Source: Algoriphagus sp. Y33 (GTDB taxonomy: Bacteria; Bacteroidota; Bacteroidia; Cytophagales; Cyclobacteriaceae). From it: DNA of 64,000 nucleotides. The number at the start of each line of letters is the position of its first letter. The first letter of the stretch is position 1. Position numbers and translations under genes: made by a program. The notes below the pieces were generated by a model that did no database searches, had not been told where the DNA came from, and was given only the letters and a program-made list of their open reading frames with translations. Below are positions 34,151 to 42,981 of this stretch, piece after piece. The stretch lies in NCBI RefSeq assembly GCF_014838715.1, contig NZ_CP061947.1, forward strand, positions 3,410,001 to 3,474,000, given 5' to 3'.

Positions 34151-34855
34151 ATGACAACAAATTATTTACTCCAAAAATTTGGGCCTAGTGAATTGTACGT
34201 AGAGTCCAACGCTTTATTCAATGAACAGAATGAATCCATTGTATCAGAAGATATGAATTGGATAAATTTGACATTTAAGAGATTTCTTGATTTATTCTGC
34301 GCTATTGGGTTTATGCTGGTAATCGGCTGGTGGTTGTTTCCGATCATTGCCATTTTGATCAAATTGGATTCAAAGGGGCCTGTATTCTTTAAGCAGGAAA
34401 GAGAGGGTATCTATAATTCCAGATTCAACTGCTACAAGTTTAGATCTATGGTGGTCAACGACGAAGCTAACGTGAAGATGGCTACCAAAAATGATCCTAG
34501 GATTACAAGAGTGGGAAAGATTCTAAGAAAGACAAGTTTGGACGAACTACCCCAAATTCTGAATGTGATTTATGGCAATATGTCCATAGTCGGACCCCGC
34601 CCACATATTTTGGTACAGAATGATGCGCATTCACAAGAAATTGATGGATTTAAAAATAGACACCTGGTAAAGCCGGGAATCACTGGACTGGCTCAGGCAA
34701 GGGGTTATAGAGGAGAAACCAATGCATCGAATTCCATCTATTTTCGCTACAAACTGGATATGTATTACATCAAAACATGGAATCCGAGGTTGGATCTTAA
34801 GATCATATGGATGACAGCCAAATCGATTATCACAGGACATGAAAATGCTTTTTGA
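34151..34855 (+). CDS. WcaJ-like initiating sugar transferase, copy 2
   Basis: A 234-residue twin of the gene at 32914, alike along the whole length; differences are scattered conservative substitutions (for example SKGPVFFKQEREGIYNSRFN where copy 1 has SPGPVFFKQQREGIYNSTFR). The same catalytic segments are present: KILRKTSLDELPQILNVIYG, NMSIVGPRPHILVQND and HLVKPGITGLAQARGYRGET. The upstream and downstream noncoding sequences, including the terminator and the hairpin repeats, are duplicated with it, so a unit of about 1.2 kb has been copied in tandem. Divergence of the two proteins argues against a very recent event and allows different donor sugars. Confidence 0.93.
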   Translation: MTTNYLLQKFGPSELYVESNALFNEQNESIVSEDMNWINLTFKRFLDLFCAIGFMLVIGWWLFPIIAILIKLDSKGPVFFKQEREGIYNSRFNCYKFRSMVVNDEANVKMATKNDPRITRVGKILRKTSLDELPQILNVIYGNMSIVGPRPHILVQNDAHSQEIDGFKNRHLVKPGITGLAQARGYRGETNASNSIYFRYKLDMYYIKTWNPRLDLKIIWMTAKSIITGHENAF

Positions 34856-34878
34856 GTTAATCGTTCATTTTCACATAC

Positions 34879-34914
34879 ACCGAGAAAGGGAAGCAGATGC
34901 TTCCCTTTCTTGGT
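34879..34914 (+). terminator. Intrinsic terminator of sugar transferase 2
   Basis: The same hairpin as after copy 1, here with one mismatch in the lower stem (TCTTGG instead of TCTCGG), followed by TTTTATA. It begins 24 bases after the stop codon. Confidence 0.9.
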
Positions 34915-34920
34915 TTTATA

Positions 34921-36900
34921 TGTAAAAAACCTTCGAGGTTTTGGAAACCTCGAAGGTTTTAGGGTAATCTCCTCGCCTCCGTTCGTGTCATCACAAATTT
35001 CTGCCGCCGTTCGTGTCATCACGAACGGCTTCAACCGGACACTTGAATAAAAATTACCCCGCAGGGGGCATCGTCTGGAAATGAGGGCTCGTACAGTAGG
35101 TGGAAAGGTCAAAGGGGTTACCACGGTGTGTCAGAATAGCGCTTAGCGGACTTACTTTTAACAGTAGAAAGGGTTAAGGATTAAAGTTTAAGGGTTAAGG
35201 AGTTTCTCACGGTGTATGGGATTAATCCTTAGCCGATTAACTTTTAACAGTAGAAAAGTTTAAGGATTAAAGGTTAAGGGTTAAAGGGGGGGACCACGGT
35301 GTGTAGGATTAATAATCCCTCCCCGACGTTCGTGTCATCACAAATTTCTGCCGCCGTTCGTGTCATCACGAACGGCTTCAACCGGACACTTGAATAAAAA
35401 TTACCCCGCGGGGGCATCGTCTGGAAATGAAGGCCGTGCAGGAGGTGGAAAGGTCAAAGGGGTTACCACGGTGTGTCAGAATAGCGCTTAGCGGACTTAC
35501 TTTTAACAGTAGAAAAGTTTAAGGATTAAAGGTTAAGGGTTAAAGGGGCGATCACGGTGTGTAGGATTAATAATCCCTCCCCGACGTTCGTGTATGCACA
35601 AATGTGCGCCGACGTTCGTGAGACTTGCACAGGATCCTCGTGTAAAAACCTTCGAGGTTTTGGAAACCTCGAAGGTTATTGGATAATATCCTCGCCACCG
35701 TTCCTTGCCACTAGACATTTCTCGCCGCCGTTCGTGTCATCACGAACGGCTTCAACCGGACACTTGAATAAAAATTACCCCGCAAGGGGCATCGTCTGGA
35801 AATTAAGGCCCGTGCAGGAGGTGGAAAGGTCAAAGGGGTTACCACGGTGTGTCAGAATAGCGCTTAGCGGACTTACTTTTAACAGTAGAAAGGGTTAAGG
35901 ATTAAAGTTTAAGGGTTAAAGGGAGGACCACGGTGTGTAGGATTAATAATCCCTCGCCGACGTTCGTGTATGCACAAATGTGCGCCGCCGTTCGTGAGAC
36001 TTGCACAGGATCCTCGTGTAAAAACCTTCGAGGTTTTGGAAACCTCGAAGGTTATTGGATAATATCCTCGCCACCGTTCCTTGCCACTAGACATTTCTCG
36101 CCGCCGTTCGTGTCATCACGAACGGCTTCAACCGGACACTTGAATAAAAATTACCCCGCAGGGGGCATCGTCTGGAAATGAAGGCTCGTGCAGGAGGTGG
36201 AAAGGTCAAAGGGGTTACCACGGTGTGTCAGAATAGCGCTTAGCGGACTTACTTTTAACAGTAGAAAGGATTAAAGTTTAAGGGTTAAAGGGGGGGACCA
36301 CGGTGTGTAGGATTAATAATCCCTCGCCGACGTTCGTGTCATCATAAATTTGCGCCGCCGTTCGTGTCATCACGAACGGCCTCAACAGGGCACTTGAATA
36401 AAAATTACCCCGCAGGGGGCATCGTCTGGAAATGAAGGCCCGTGCAGGAGGTGGAAAGGCGGCTTGTATATATTTTATCAATCACCAATCTCTCGATTGA
36501 CCCGAATCGATAGCGTTGAGGCTATTATCTGTCTTACTTTTTGAAGGCAAAAAGTAACAAAAACCTTTGTCGCAGCAAAGCTTCCCCCCGCATACCGGCC
36601 GTCTGGCTCGCTGCTGCGACCACCCCACGCTCCCTCACACTAAACCAGGGTGCTAAAGCCAGATTGTCTAGTTTAGGAGGTAAAGACCGGAAGCCGCGTA
36701 AGTACTGGGACTTCCTCGCCGACGTTCGTGTATGCACAAATGTGTGCCGCCGTTCGTGTCATCACGAACGGCTTCAACTAATTCGCAACAGCAGTCGGGA
36801 GACTGCATTTCAGCCTGCACAAGGTCAGAAGACTTGCGCAGGATCCTCGTGTAAAAAACCTTCGAGGTTTCCAAAACCTCGAAGGTTTTAGGAAATCCCG
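34921..36900. repeat. Mosaic repeat block 2 (tandem, imperfect units)
   Basis: Two kilobases made of repeated modules. The phrase ACTTGAATAAAAATTACC starts at 35041, 35388, 35762, 36138 and 36392, giving steps of about 347, 374, 376 and 254 bp. Within each unit lie the GCCGCCGTTCGTG/CACGAACGGC palindrome (35004, 35351, 35723, 36101, 36355, 36746) and the CTTCGAGG hairpin (34928, 35647, 36023, 36857). CACGGTGTGT phrases and heptamer tracts of the TTAAGGGTTAAAGG type complete the units. Open frames of 60-116 codons exist in both directions only because the repeat is open. They differ between units just where the DNA does, so I do not treat them as genes. No CRISPR-like regular spacing exists. 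Confidence 0.85.
36355..36730 (+). repeat. Long direct repeat, left copy
   Basis: About 375 bp that recur in the same orientation at 61926-62301 with roughly a dozen differences by eye. It includes the CACGAACGGC palindrome, the GGCTTGTATATATTTTATCA segment, a CTTTTTGAAGGCAAAAAG palindrome (36537-36554) and CTGCTGCGACCACCCCACG. The two copies frame the EPS genes from 36986 to 61343. Confidence 0.85.
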
Positions 36901-36912
36901 ATCAGCGAAAAC

Positions 36913-36937
36913 AAAAAAAGGGAAGCAACAGCCTCCC
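36913..36937 (-). terminator. Terminator at the end of the EPS gene block
   Basis: On the minus strand GGGAGGC-TGTT-GCTTCCC forms a seven-pair stem (one G-T pair) followed by seven T residues. It lies about 50 bases after the stop of the last minus-strand EPS gene (36986). Confidence 0.85.
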
Positions 36938-36985
36938 TCTCTTATTATAACTCTTTGCAAATGACTAAGACTACCTATACAACAC

Positions 36986-38221
36986 CTATTGGCTTAAGCC
37001 TTTTAACATCTTCTGCTCAAAACTGCCCAGCACAGCATCTTTTGCCAGGTGGTTAAGCGCATATTGCCGTGCATTTGCCTTGATCTGTTCCGAATCCATA
37101 CTTTCCAGACAAGTAACAATCCCCTGATATAATGCCTCTACAGAGCCGGGTTCTATAAGAATTCCCATCGTATACTTATTGACAACATCATAAAGACTGG
37201 TACCTTCCACTGCCGTAATCAAAGCCAATCCCCCTGCCGCCAGTATTCCTGTCAATTTGGAAGGCATCACCAAGTCAGAAGCCTCTTTCTTTTGCAATAC
37301 CAAATGGACATCCGCCACAGCAAGTAATCTGGAAAGATCCTCGTAGGGCTGCAGTGGAAAAAAGCGGAGGTTATCCAATCCCATCTCAGTAGCGGCTTCC
37401 TCCAGACGTTTCTTTGCCCCTCCATTTCCCACAATGACAAATTGAACATCCGGCTGCCCCATAAACCTTAACGCTACATCCAGGATATATTCCAAGCCCT
37501 GTTTTTCTCCCAAGTTTCCGGAATACAGAATTACCTTGTCAGACAGGTTCAATCCGAATTGTTTCCGTAGCGATTCTTCCTTGGACATGGGAGTGATAAA
37601 ACCCGAATCCACCCAATTGGGAAATAACCATTGCTTGTCTTTCGAAATACCTTTTGAGGCGATTTTCCTTTCCATCCCCAGGCTAATGGTACTGACAACA
37701 TCACTTTGCTTAAAATAAAACTTCTCAAAAGCAAACATCAAGTTGATCATAGCCTTACTGTTGATAAGACCCAAGTCATTTACCACATCCACCTGAAGAT
37801 CCTGCACATGGCTGATCATCTTACTTCCACGGAACCACTTTACCAAAAGCGGGTAGATAGTCAGGTGAAAAGGAGGATTCAAACAAATGACGTAATCAAA
37901 TTTCTTTTTAAACAACAGCTTTAACCAAACCGGAAAAATAGTACCCAAGAAAGTGATCTCATGGAGTACTTTCCTCAGGGCACTGGGATCCTTCGGTATG
38001 TACAGGGGACAACGCTCCACGGTGACACCATCGATTAATTCAGTTTTCCAGAAATAGGCAGGATAACCCGCTGCAAGCTCCCATTGGGGATAGTAGGGAT
38101 GTGCGGTGACCATGGTGACCTGATGGCCTTGCTCTGCCAAGAAAGAACACATTTCTCCGGTGTACTTTCCTATTCCTGTAAGGTCGGGGGAGTAATTAAT
38201 TCCAAAGACTAGTATGCGCAT
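36986..38221 (-). CDS. WcaI-like GT4 glycosyltransferase
   Basis: A 411-residue GT-B glycosyltransferase of family 4 resembling WcaI/WbuB. The N-terminal acceptor domain starts MRILVFGINYSPDLTGIGKY, with GHQVTMVTAHPYYPQW and YPAYFWKTELIDGVTVERCP. The donor-binding half has VILYSGNLGEKQGLEYILDV, VIVGNGGAKKRLEEAATEMG and the ADVHLVLQKKEASDLVMPSK segment with the acidic residue that contacts the nucleotide. WcaI is a fucosyltransferase of colanic acid synthesis; GDP-fucose genes occur in this locus, so a fucosyl donor is plausible but not shown. It is the last gene before the terminator at 36913. Confidence 0.92.
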   Translation of the reverse strand: MRILVFGINYSPDLTGIGKYTGEMCSFLAEQGHQVTMVTAHPYYPQWELAAGYPAYFWKTELIDGVTVERCPLYIPKDPSALRKVLHEITFLGTIFPVWLKLLFKKKFDYVICLNPPFHLTIYPLLVKWFRGSKMISHVQDLQVDVVNDLGLINSKAMINLMFAFEKFYFKQSDVVSTISLGMERKIASKGISKDKQWLFPNWVDSGFITPMSKEESLRKQFGLNLSDKVILYSGNLGEKQGLEYILDVALRFMGQPDVQFVIVGNGGAKKRLEEAATEMGLDNLRFFPLQPYEDLSRLLAVADVHLVLQKKEASDLVMPSKLTGILAAGGLALITAVEGTSLYDVVNKYTMGILIEPGSVEALYQGIVTCLESMDSEQIKANARQYALNHLAKDAVLGSFEQKMLKGLSQ

Positions 38222-38231
38222 TGGGAGTATT

Positions 38232-38530
38232 TAACCACAGAGGTCACTGAGATAGCACAGAGATACACTGAGGAAGGGTGGGTTAAGGTTAAAAGATTAA
38301 GGGTTAAAGGTTATGGGTTAAAGGTTATGGGTTAAAGGTTATGGGTTAAAGGTTATGGGTTAAAGGTTATGGGTTAAAGGTTAAAGGTTATGGGTTAAAG
38401 GTTAAAAGTTTAAGGGTTAAAAGGTTAAGGGTTTCTACTGAGCATGGGATTAACGTTGAACAGGTTAACTTTTAACATACTTGCGGTCTCTGTGTAACTC
38501 TATGAAACCCTCTGTGCAACGCTGTGTTCC
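38232..38530. repeat. CACAGAG palindrome arms around a heptamer tract
   Basis: The gap of 313 bp holds CACAGAGATACACTGAGG phrases on the left (38235-38275). Inverted CTCTGTGTAACTCTATGAAA/CCCTCTGTGCAACG phrases lie on the right (38485-38525). Between them lies the 14-bp tandem repeat described separately. The same CACAGAG phrases form the palindrome at 55161-55305. Confidence 0.75.
38302..38408. repeat. 14-bp tandem repeat (GGTTAAA + GGTTATG)
   Basis: GGTTAAAGGTTATG recurs with starts of the TTATGGG phase at 38311, 38325, 38339, 38353 and 38367, then at 38388 after one extra heptamer. The basic unit is seven bases. Related heptamer runs occur only in the gaps of the right half of the window. 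Confidence 0.9.
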
Positions 38531-38534
38531 CAAC

Positions 38535-40181
38535 TCACTTAAATAGATAAATCAAATTCACCTGGGTGCTGGTGGAGAAGAGATTGTTCTTTTCAGGGAA
38601 ATCCACATCACGTTGACTTCCCAACTCCTGGGACCAGTAGTAATTAGAAGCATAGGTAAACAGCATTCTACCGGAAAAAATCAAATTGCCCCATTGCCGG
38701 TCAAACACAGGACCCGCAGTCCAATCAATCCAGGGCTTATAGCCATTTTTTGCAAGATCAGCCGTATCGTAGAAATCGGCAAAAGGAGCACGCCGCTCCA
38801 GGTATATCCCGATTTTATTTACGTTTTCTACCAGTGATACTTCTACCATTTGCACATTGGCTCCCATGCCTATCCCAACACCCATGGCTTGATCCCAGTT
38901 GGTAAAGCCTCCAATGGTTCCGTTTGTATGCCAGGGAGTGGTGCTATTTGCCCTTGTGATCCAGTTGACTGACTGTGCCTGCTGGGTCATTTCGGAGCGG
39001 ATCTGAATCAACTTGTCACCATATACCGGAAATACCTTATTTAACCCAAGCAGGTAAGCTCTGGAATGCGCCGGGCTGATAATCAGATCCCTCATATTTA
39101 GGGAATGGTCTCTTCTTCCAAATTCCCCATAAAATTCCAGTCCGGCTTTAGGGATTACCTGTCTAAAAAAAACCGTAATCTGCTGATCCCTGCCTCTATC
39201 CGATTCTCCGATCAAGTCAGATCCTACGGACTGCTTGGTCACTCCCCAGAAGACGGGAAATACATCAATAAAACTCTTTGTATCAACTGAATCTCTAAAG
39301 GTCTGCACCGTACGGGTGGCTCCGATATGAAGTCCTCTTATCCACTTGGGTTGAATAGAAAACGTCAATGCATTTAAATAACGATATCTATTCCTGTGCT
39401 GTCCTCCAACAAGACTATTTAAATTGTCTTGCTGTAAAGGCGCATACTTCTTTGATTTTGGAAAACCGGAAATTAACTGAAACTCAAAGCTGCCAAAGAA
39501 GGTTTTTGCCGGTCTATGCGTTCCTAGGGTAGCATGTAAAAACCCAGGTGCATTATTGGAAAAAGTCAATGCATTCCATTGACCGGGTCCCCACCAGAGA
39601 TTCCGGGTCGAGATACCAGCCTCAAAAGCACCAATTTTACCAACGACTTTAGATTGACCCCATCCCACCCTAGAAAACCTTCCATTACCATAGGTTTCCG
39701 GCTGATCACCACGTCTTAATCCCTGATAAAAAACAAAATTAACATTTTCTCCAATTAGGGGGCTATAACCCGTATAGGAAGAGTTTTGCGCTACATTAAC
39801 TTCAGGCTGAATATCTATGTCAAAAAACTTATGAGTTACATATGCCCCTGCTGATGCATATACCTGTCCTCCTTTGCCCGGTATCATTCCTTGAGGACTA
39901 AACCAGTACGGTCTTTCCGAATTAAAAAACGTACTTACTCTAATAGGCACCAAACCAACTTTCACTCTACTCTCATCAGCAAGGATACTAAATCTAAGTC
40001 CATTTCGCTGTACATAGCCAGATTGTATCGTACTGGAATCCGATATGGGTGGAATTAACTGTGATCTTCGCTGAGCCTCTTCCAAAACCGGATAGCCCGC
40101 AGGAAGGCTTTGTGCATATAAATCTCCTACTGCAACAATAAGAGAAATAATAAATATGAAACGATTAACAAAATTTGGCAT
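38535..40181 (-). CDS. Wzi-like capsule assembly outer-membrane protein
   Basis: A 548-residue capsule-assembly protein counted from Met at 40181, which gives a signal peptide (MPNFVNRFIFIISLIVAVGD); eight more codons are open upstream and overlap the next gene. The sequence alternates short hydrophobic and polar stretches as expected for a beta barrel. It has Wzi-family blocks such as RNLWWGPGQWNALTFSNNAP, FEFQLISGFPKSKKY and ending LFSTSTQVNLIYLFK. Wzi anchors newly exported capsular polysaccharide to the cell surface. Its presence favours a surface-attached capsule as product of this locus rather than only released slime. Confidence 0.93.
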   Translation of the reverse strand: MPNFVNRFIFIISLIVAVGDLYAQSLPAGYPVLEEAQRRSQLIPPISDSSTIQSGYVQRNGLRFSILADESRVKVGLVPIRVSTFFNSERPYWFSPQGMIPGKGGQVYASAGAYVTHKFFDIDIQPEVNVAQNSSYTGYSPLIGENVNFVFYQGLRRGDQPETYGNGRFSRVGWGQSKVVGKIGAFEAGISTRNLWWGPGQWNALTFSNNAPGFLHATLGTHRPAKTFFGSFEFQLISGFPKSKKYAPLQQDNLNSLVGGQHRNRYRYLNALTFSIQPKWIRGLHIGATRTVQTFRDSVDTKSFIDVFPVFWGVTKQSVGSDLIGESDRGRDQQITVFFRQVIPKAGLEFYGEFGRRDHSLNMRDLIISPAHSRAYLLGLNKVFPVYGDKLIQIRSEMTQQAQSVNWITRANSTTPWHTNGTIGGFTNWDQAMGVGIGMGANVQMVEVSLVENVNKIGIYLERRAPFADFYDTADLAKNGYKPWIDWTAGPVFDRQWGNLIFSGRMLFTYASNYYWSQELGSQRDVDFPEKNNLFSTSTQVNLIYLFK

Positions 40182-40195
40182 TGCTAAAGATAATT

Positions 40196-40747
40196 TCACT
40201 TCCACCTTAATCCAACATTTTCTGCCGGATTACCTCTAATAATTGAGTTATGGGGCACAGACTTAGTGACTACAGAACCAGCAGCCAACACAGTATCAGT
40301 ACCGACTGTTACATTAGGCCCAACAAATACAGAAGCACCAACCCAAGCACCATCCATCAAGGTAATAGGTCCATTTCTATAGGGCATAGCAGGATCCCGG
40401 AAATCGTGGTTTCCACCACAGAGAAAAGCCCGTTGACTAATACAAACATTATTACCTATAATTAGAGGTTCAAAGTTAAGCAGAAAAACTTCCTCCCCTA
40501 TCCATACATGATTTCCAATTGACAGCTTCCAAGGAAAATGAATATTTACACGCGGTTTGATAACAGCTCCAACCCCTACTTTAGCACCAAATACTTTCAA
40601 TAAAAAAACTTTAACACCGTTTGGAAAAGGAAGTGCACTTAAAAAAAACACTATTTTGGTGAAATACCAAAGGATTTCTTTGGGTTTACTTATGCCTCTG
40701 TCAAGTCCAGTTGGTTTAAAATCTTCGAGTTTTACTTTCGATTGCAT
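40196..40747 (-). CDS. WcaF-like hexapeptide acetyltransferase
   Basis: A 183-residue left-handed beta-helix acyltransferase counted from Met at 40747; five open codons precede it. The repeat region shows VGVGAVIKPRVNIHFPWKLS, then NHVWIGEEVFLLNFEPLIIG and AWVGASVFVGPNVTVGTDTV. The C-terminal loop has LAAGSVVTKSVPHNSIIRGN. It resembles WcaF and related sugar O-acetyltransferases of colanic-acid-type loci, using acetyl-CoA. A His suitable as the catalytic base lies in CGGNHDFRDPAMPY. It is followed after 14 bases by Wzi, so they are probably co-transcribed. Confidence 0.9.
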   Translation of the reverse strand: MQSKVKLEDFKPTGLDRGISKPKEILWYFTKIVFFLSALPFPNGVKVFLLKVFGAKVGVGAVIKPRVNIHFPWKLSIGNHVWIGEEVFLLNFEPLIIGNNVCISQRAFLCGGNHDFRDPAMPYRNGPITLMDGAWVGASVFVGPNVTVGTDTVLAAGSVVTKSVPHNSIIRGNPAENVGLRWK

Positions 40748-41055
40748 TATGTATCTATACAACTAAAACAACCCCATTCTTCACAAATGAAAATTATGGT
40801 GAATGTCTTTCTTTGAAGTTTAATTATTCCCTTAATTACCTGTCAAGACACAATATCTATGTCTGAACTCATCGTCTAACATCTTCGAGCAGGAAGAAGC
40901 ACAAATGGTTTGCAAGTGCAATATAATTGATTACAAAAAAAATCTAATTTCAAAGTCAAAGTGAAATACTAACAGATTTATTTTTATTCTGCCCGCAAAT
41001 CTATCTTACCCAACTGAAGCACCTCCAATTCGAAAAGTTATATTTTAATTGTCTT

Positions 41056-41958
41056 TTAGTTGTTTAACTTCCAAACTTTTAAATCATCAAAATATATCTG
41101 AAGAGATTTCTTATTCTTCAGCATAAAATCGCTAATCACATCTGAAGTATATAGCTTCATTGGACTCCAAAAATTAAAACTCTGCTGGTTTTCATAATTT
41201 AGACTCTGTGTTGCACCCCTTATATTAAAAATCACTTGCTTCTCTCCGTCGTCGGATGTAACTGCCATATAAAACAAGCCATTTTTACTATCGCCAGCTT
41301 TAATGTGATATTCAAACGTAAGCCACTTGCCATACGGAATTACAAATTTTTTATTCGTCTTTTCCCACTCCGTTTTAAATATAGCACCTGTGCCTACCGT
41401 GGGGCTCTGTTTAGAATACGTTACCGATTGGGCATCAACTTTAAAGCGAAGTACTTCATTATTACCTTCATCCTTTACAGCCCGAAGTGAAACCCTGTAA
41501 ACGTTCGGGGTATTCCAGTCTTTGGGCGCACTGTTCCACCATTCTGCTAGTACGAGCCAAGTAAAAGCATTTTGGTATTGTCCTAAATGCTCCATATCAG
41601 GACTGAAAAAAACACGAACTGTCTGCTTTATTTCTTTGAGGTTTGGAACAGATGAAAAACTTGCTTGTACCCTTTGACGAGCCTCTAAACCTGTAGAAGA
41701 AATATTCATATCTAAAACATTATTATTTTCATTCAAAGGGTCTGGAACAACTCTTGCATAGCGATTTTCCACACTTCCCTTTGAATACTGAAAACTTAAG
41801 TTCTGGGAGTTAAACGAACCACTACTTTTAATTCTGTCTAGAATTGTACTACTTTCTATGCCTTCTTCAAAATCATTCTCATAGATAAGAGTCTTTACCT
41901 GAGTCAATGAAGCACAAGCACAAAAAATAAAAACTAAGGAAATACCAAAATATTTCAT
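41056..41958 (-). CDS. Secreted jelly-roll protein, possibly polysaccharide-lyase-like
   Basis: A 300-residue exported protein with an N-terminal signal (MKYFGISLVFIFCACASLTQ; one lipobox-like Cys). The rest looks like a concanavalin-A-type beta sandwich: TLIYENDFEEGIESSTILD near the start, GKWLTFEYHIKAGDSKNGLF in the middle and LQIYFDDLKVWKLNN at the end. This arrangement is found in polysaccharide lyases of families 7/18/20 and in carbohydrate-binding relatives. I cannot name a catalytic Tyr/His set, so activity is open. In an EPS locus, such a protein could trim or bind the polymer in the periplasm. It lies between 290 bp of AT-rich spacer and a dead acyltransferase. Confidence 0.7.
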   Translation of the reverse strand: MKYFGISLVFIFCACASLTQVKTLIYENDFEEGIESSTILDRIKSSGSFNSQNLSFQYSKGSVENRYARVVPDPLNENNNVLDMNISSTGLEARQRVQASFSSVPNLKEIKQTVRVFFSPDMEHLGQYQNAFTWLVLAEWWNSAPKDWNTPNVYRVSLRAVKDEGNNEVLRFKVDAQSVTYSKQSPTVGTGAIFKTEWEKTNKKFVIPYGKWLTFEYHIKAGDSKNGLFYMAVTSDDGEKQVIFNIRGATQSLNYENQQSFNFWSPMKLYTSDVISDFMLKNKKSLQIYFDDLKVWKLNN

Positions 41959-42000
41959 TTTTTAAAATTTCACTTTTCTCATAGAATTAGTTTATTACTC

Positions 42001-42217
42001 AAATTTTTAACATTTCTCCATATAGAATTCTAACATATTTTTCTTCGTCTTCGATTGTTACAAATATTTTTCTAATGAAATTTGTAGGAACTCCTCCTAC
42101 AACCGCATACGGTTCTACATCTATTGTACCAAGAGAACTAGCCCCACCTAAACTACCTCAAGCAATCATTAAATTTAACTCAATAAAAATTGAATTACCT
42201 ATCCAAATACCGCCCAC
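42001..42217 (-). pseudogene. Decayed hexapeptide acyltransferase, C-terminal end
   Basis: Minus-strand frame without start: VGGIWIGNSIFIELNLMIA, a stop (TGA), then GSLGGASSLGTIDVEPYAVV, GGVPTNFIRKIF and VTIEDEEKYVRILYGEMLKI. The order matches the end of the intact gene at 42388 (DVWIGANSIVMASVTIGDGS, then FSIFGGVPAKFIRKRFSREE). The remaining 200 bp of this gap show nothing more. Confidence 0.75.
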
Positions 42218-42387
42218 ATATTTATTTCAAACAAATACAACATCCCCAAATTAAATGGATAAGGAAAGGAAAAAGAGGAAGAAAAAAATACCTTAATAAT
42301 ATAACAAGCAAATTACTTCATTCCCCTAGAATTACAACTTCAATAAACTAAATAATTAAAATATTAAAGACAGACACTATAGAAATA

Positions 42388-42975
42388 TTATTCTGATGCA
42401 TGTTTATCAATTCGAATAGGTTTATTTCTAACATTTTTCAGAACAGGTCCATCAAGCATCAACAGATGAACTCTTTCATCCTCTTCTCTAGAAAATCTTT
42501 TTCGGATAAATTTAGCTGGAACACCTCCGAAAATAGAAAATGGCGGTATGTCTTTAGTGACAACAGAACCTGCAGCTATAATACTCCCATCTCCAATTGT
42601 AACACTTGCCATAACGATAGAATTAGCTCCAATCCAAACATCTCTTCCTATGGTTGTTCTACGCAACTTGGGTCTTCCAGAAAAAGTTGAAGGAGTACCT
42701 GCTAGATTAAAATTATGATCATCTCCAATTATCTGCACATTCTGCGCCAACATTGTGTAACGTCCGATGGACACGCCAGGGTAAATGAGTCCACCAGGAC
42801 CAACATAAGAGTATTCACCTGCTACTAAATCTTTACTTATGTTTGATTTCCCCCCTATGTTAAAAGTTGGATGAACATATTTCAGCCCGTATAAATAGCG
42901 TATTTTCAATCGTTTATAAAATCTATAAATATTAGCTAAAGTATCAATGTTTTTAAAAACCGTTAGTATTCCCAT
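42388..42975 (-). CDS. CatB/VatB-like hexapeptide acyltransferase
   Basis: A 195-residue acyltransferase with left-handed beta-helix repeats (GGKSNISKDLVAGEYSYVG, GVSIGRYTMLAQNVQIIGD, TIGRDVWIGANSIVMASVTI). The C-terminal loop is IPPFSIFGGVPAKFIRKRFS. The His of the active site is probably in IIGDDHNFNLAGTPS. These enzymes acetylate sugars or antibiotics from acetyl-CoA; in this locus a sugar O- or N-acetylation is likely. It is six bases downstream of the GT4 gene, so the two form one unit. Its 3' neighbour is a dead acyltransferase of the same type, probably an older copy. Confidence 0.92.
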   Translation of the reverse strand: MGILTVFKNIDTLANIYRFYKRLKIRYLYGLKYVHPTFNIGGKSNISKDLVAGEYSYVGPGGLIYPGVSIGRYTMLAQNVQIIGDDHNFNLAGTPSTFSGRPKLRRTTIGRDVWIGANSIVMASVTIGDGSIIAAGSVVTKDIPPFSIFGGVPAKFIRKRFSREEDERVHLLMLDGPVLKNVRNKPIRIDKHASE

Positions 42976-42981
42976 AGAAAT

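Noticed and set aside
35533..36891. Open frames of 60-116 codons in both directions within the repeat block.
   Set aside because: They follow the repeat units and their proteins are near-identical copies of translated palindromes; no start context or domain.
34921..36900. Looked like a CRISPR array because of repeated palindromes.
   Set aside because: Unit spacing is irregular (about 254-376 bp), the sequence between palindromes is itself repeated, and there are no unique spacers or cas genes.
38302..38408. Thought of a true telomere or linear replicon end.
   Set aside because: The array is internal, short, and flanked by ordinary genes; G runs are too short and similar tracts occur in many gaps.
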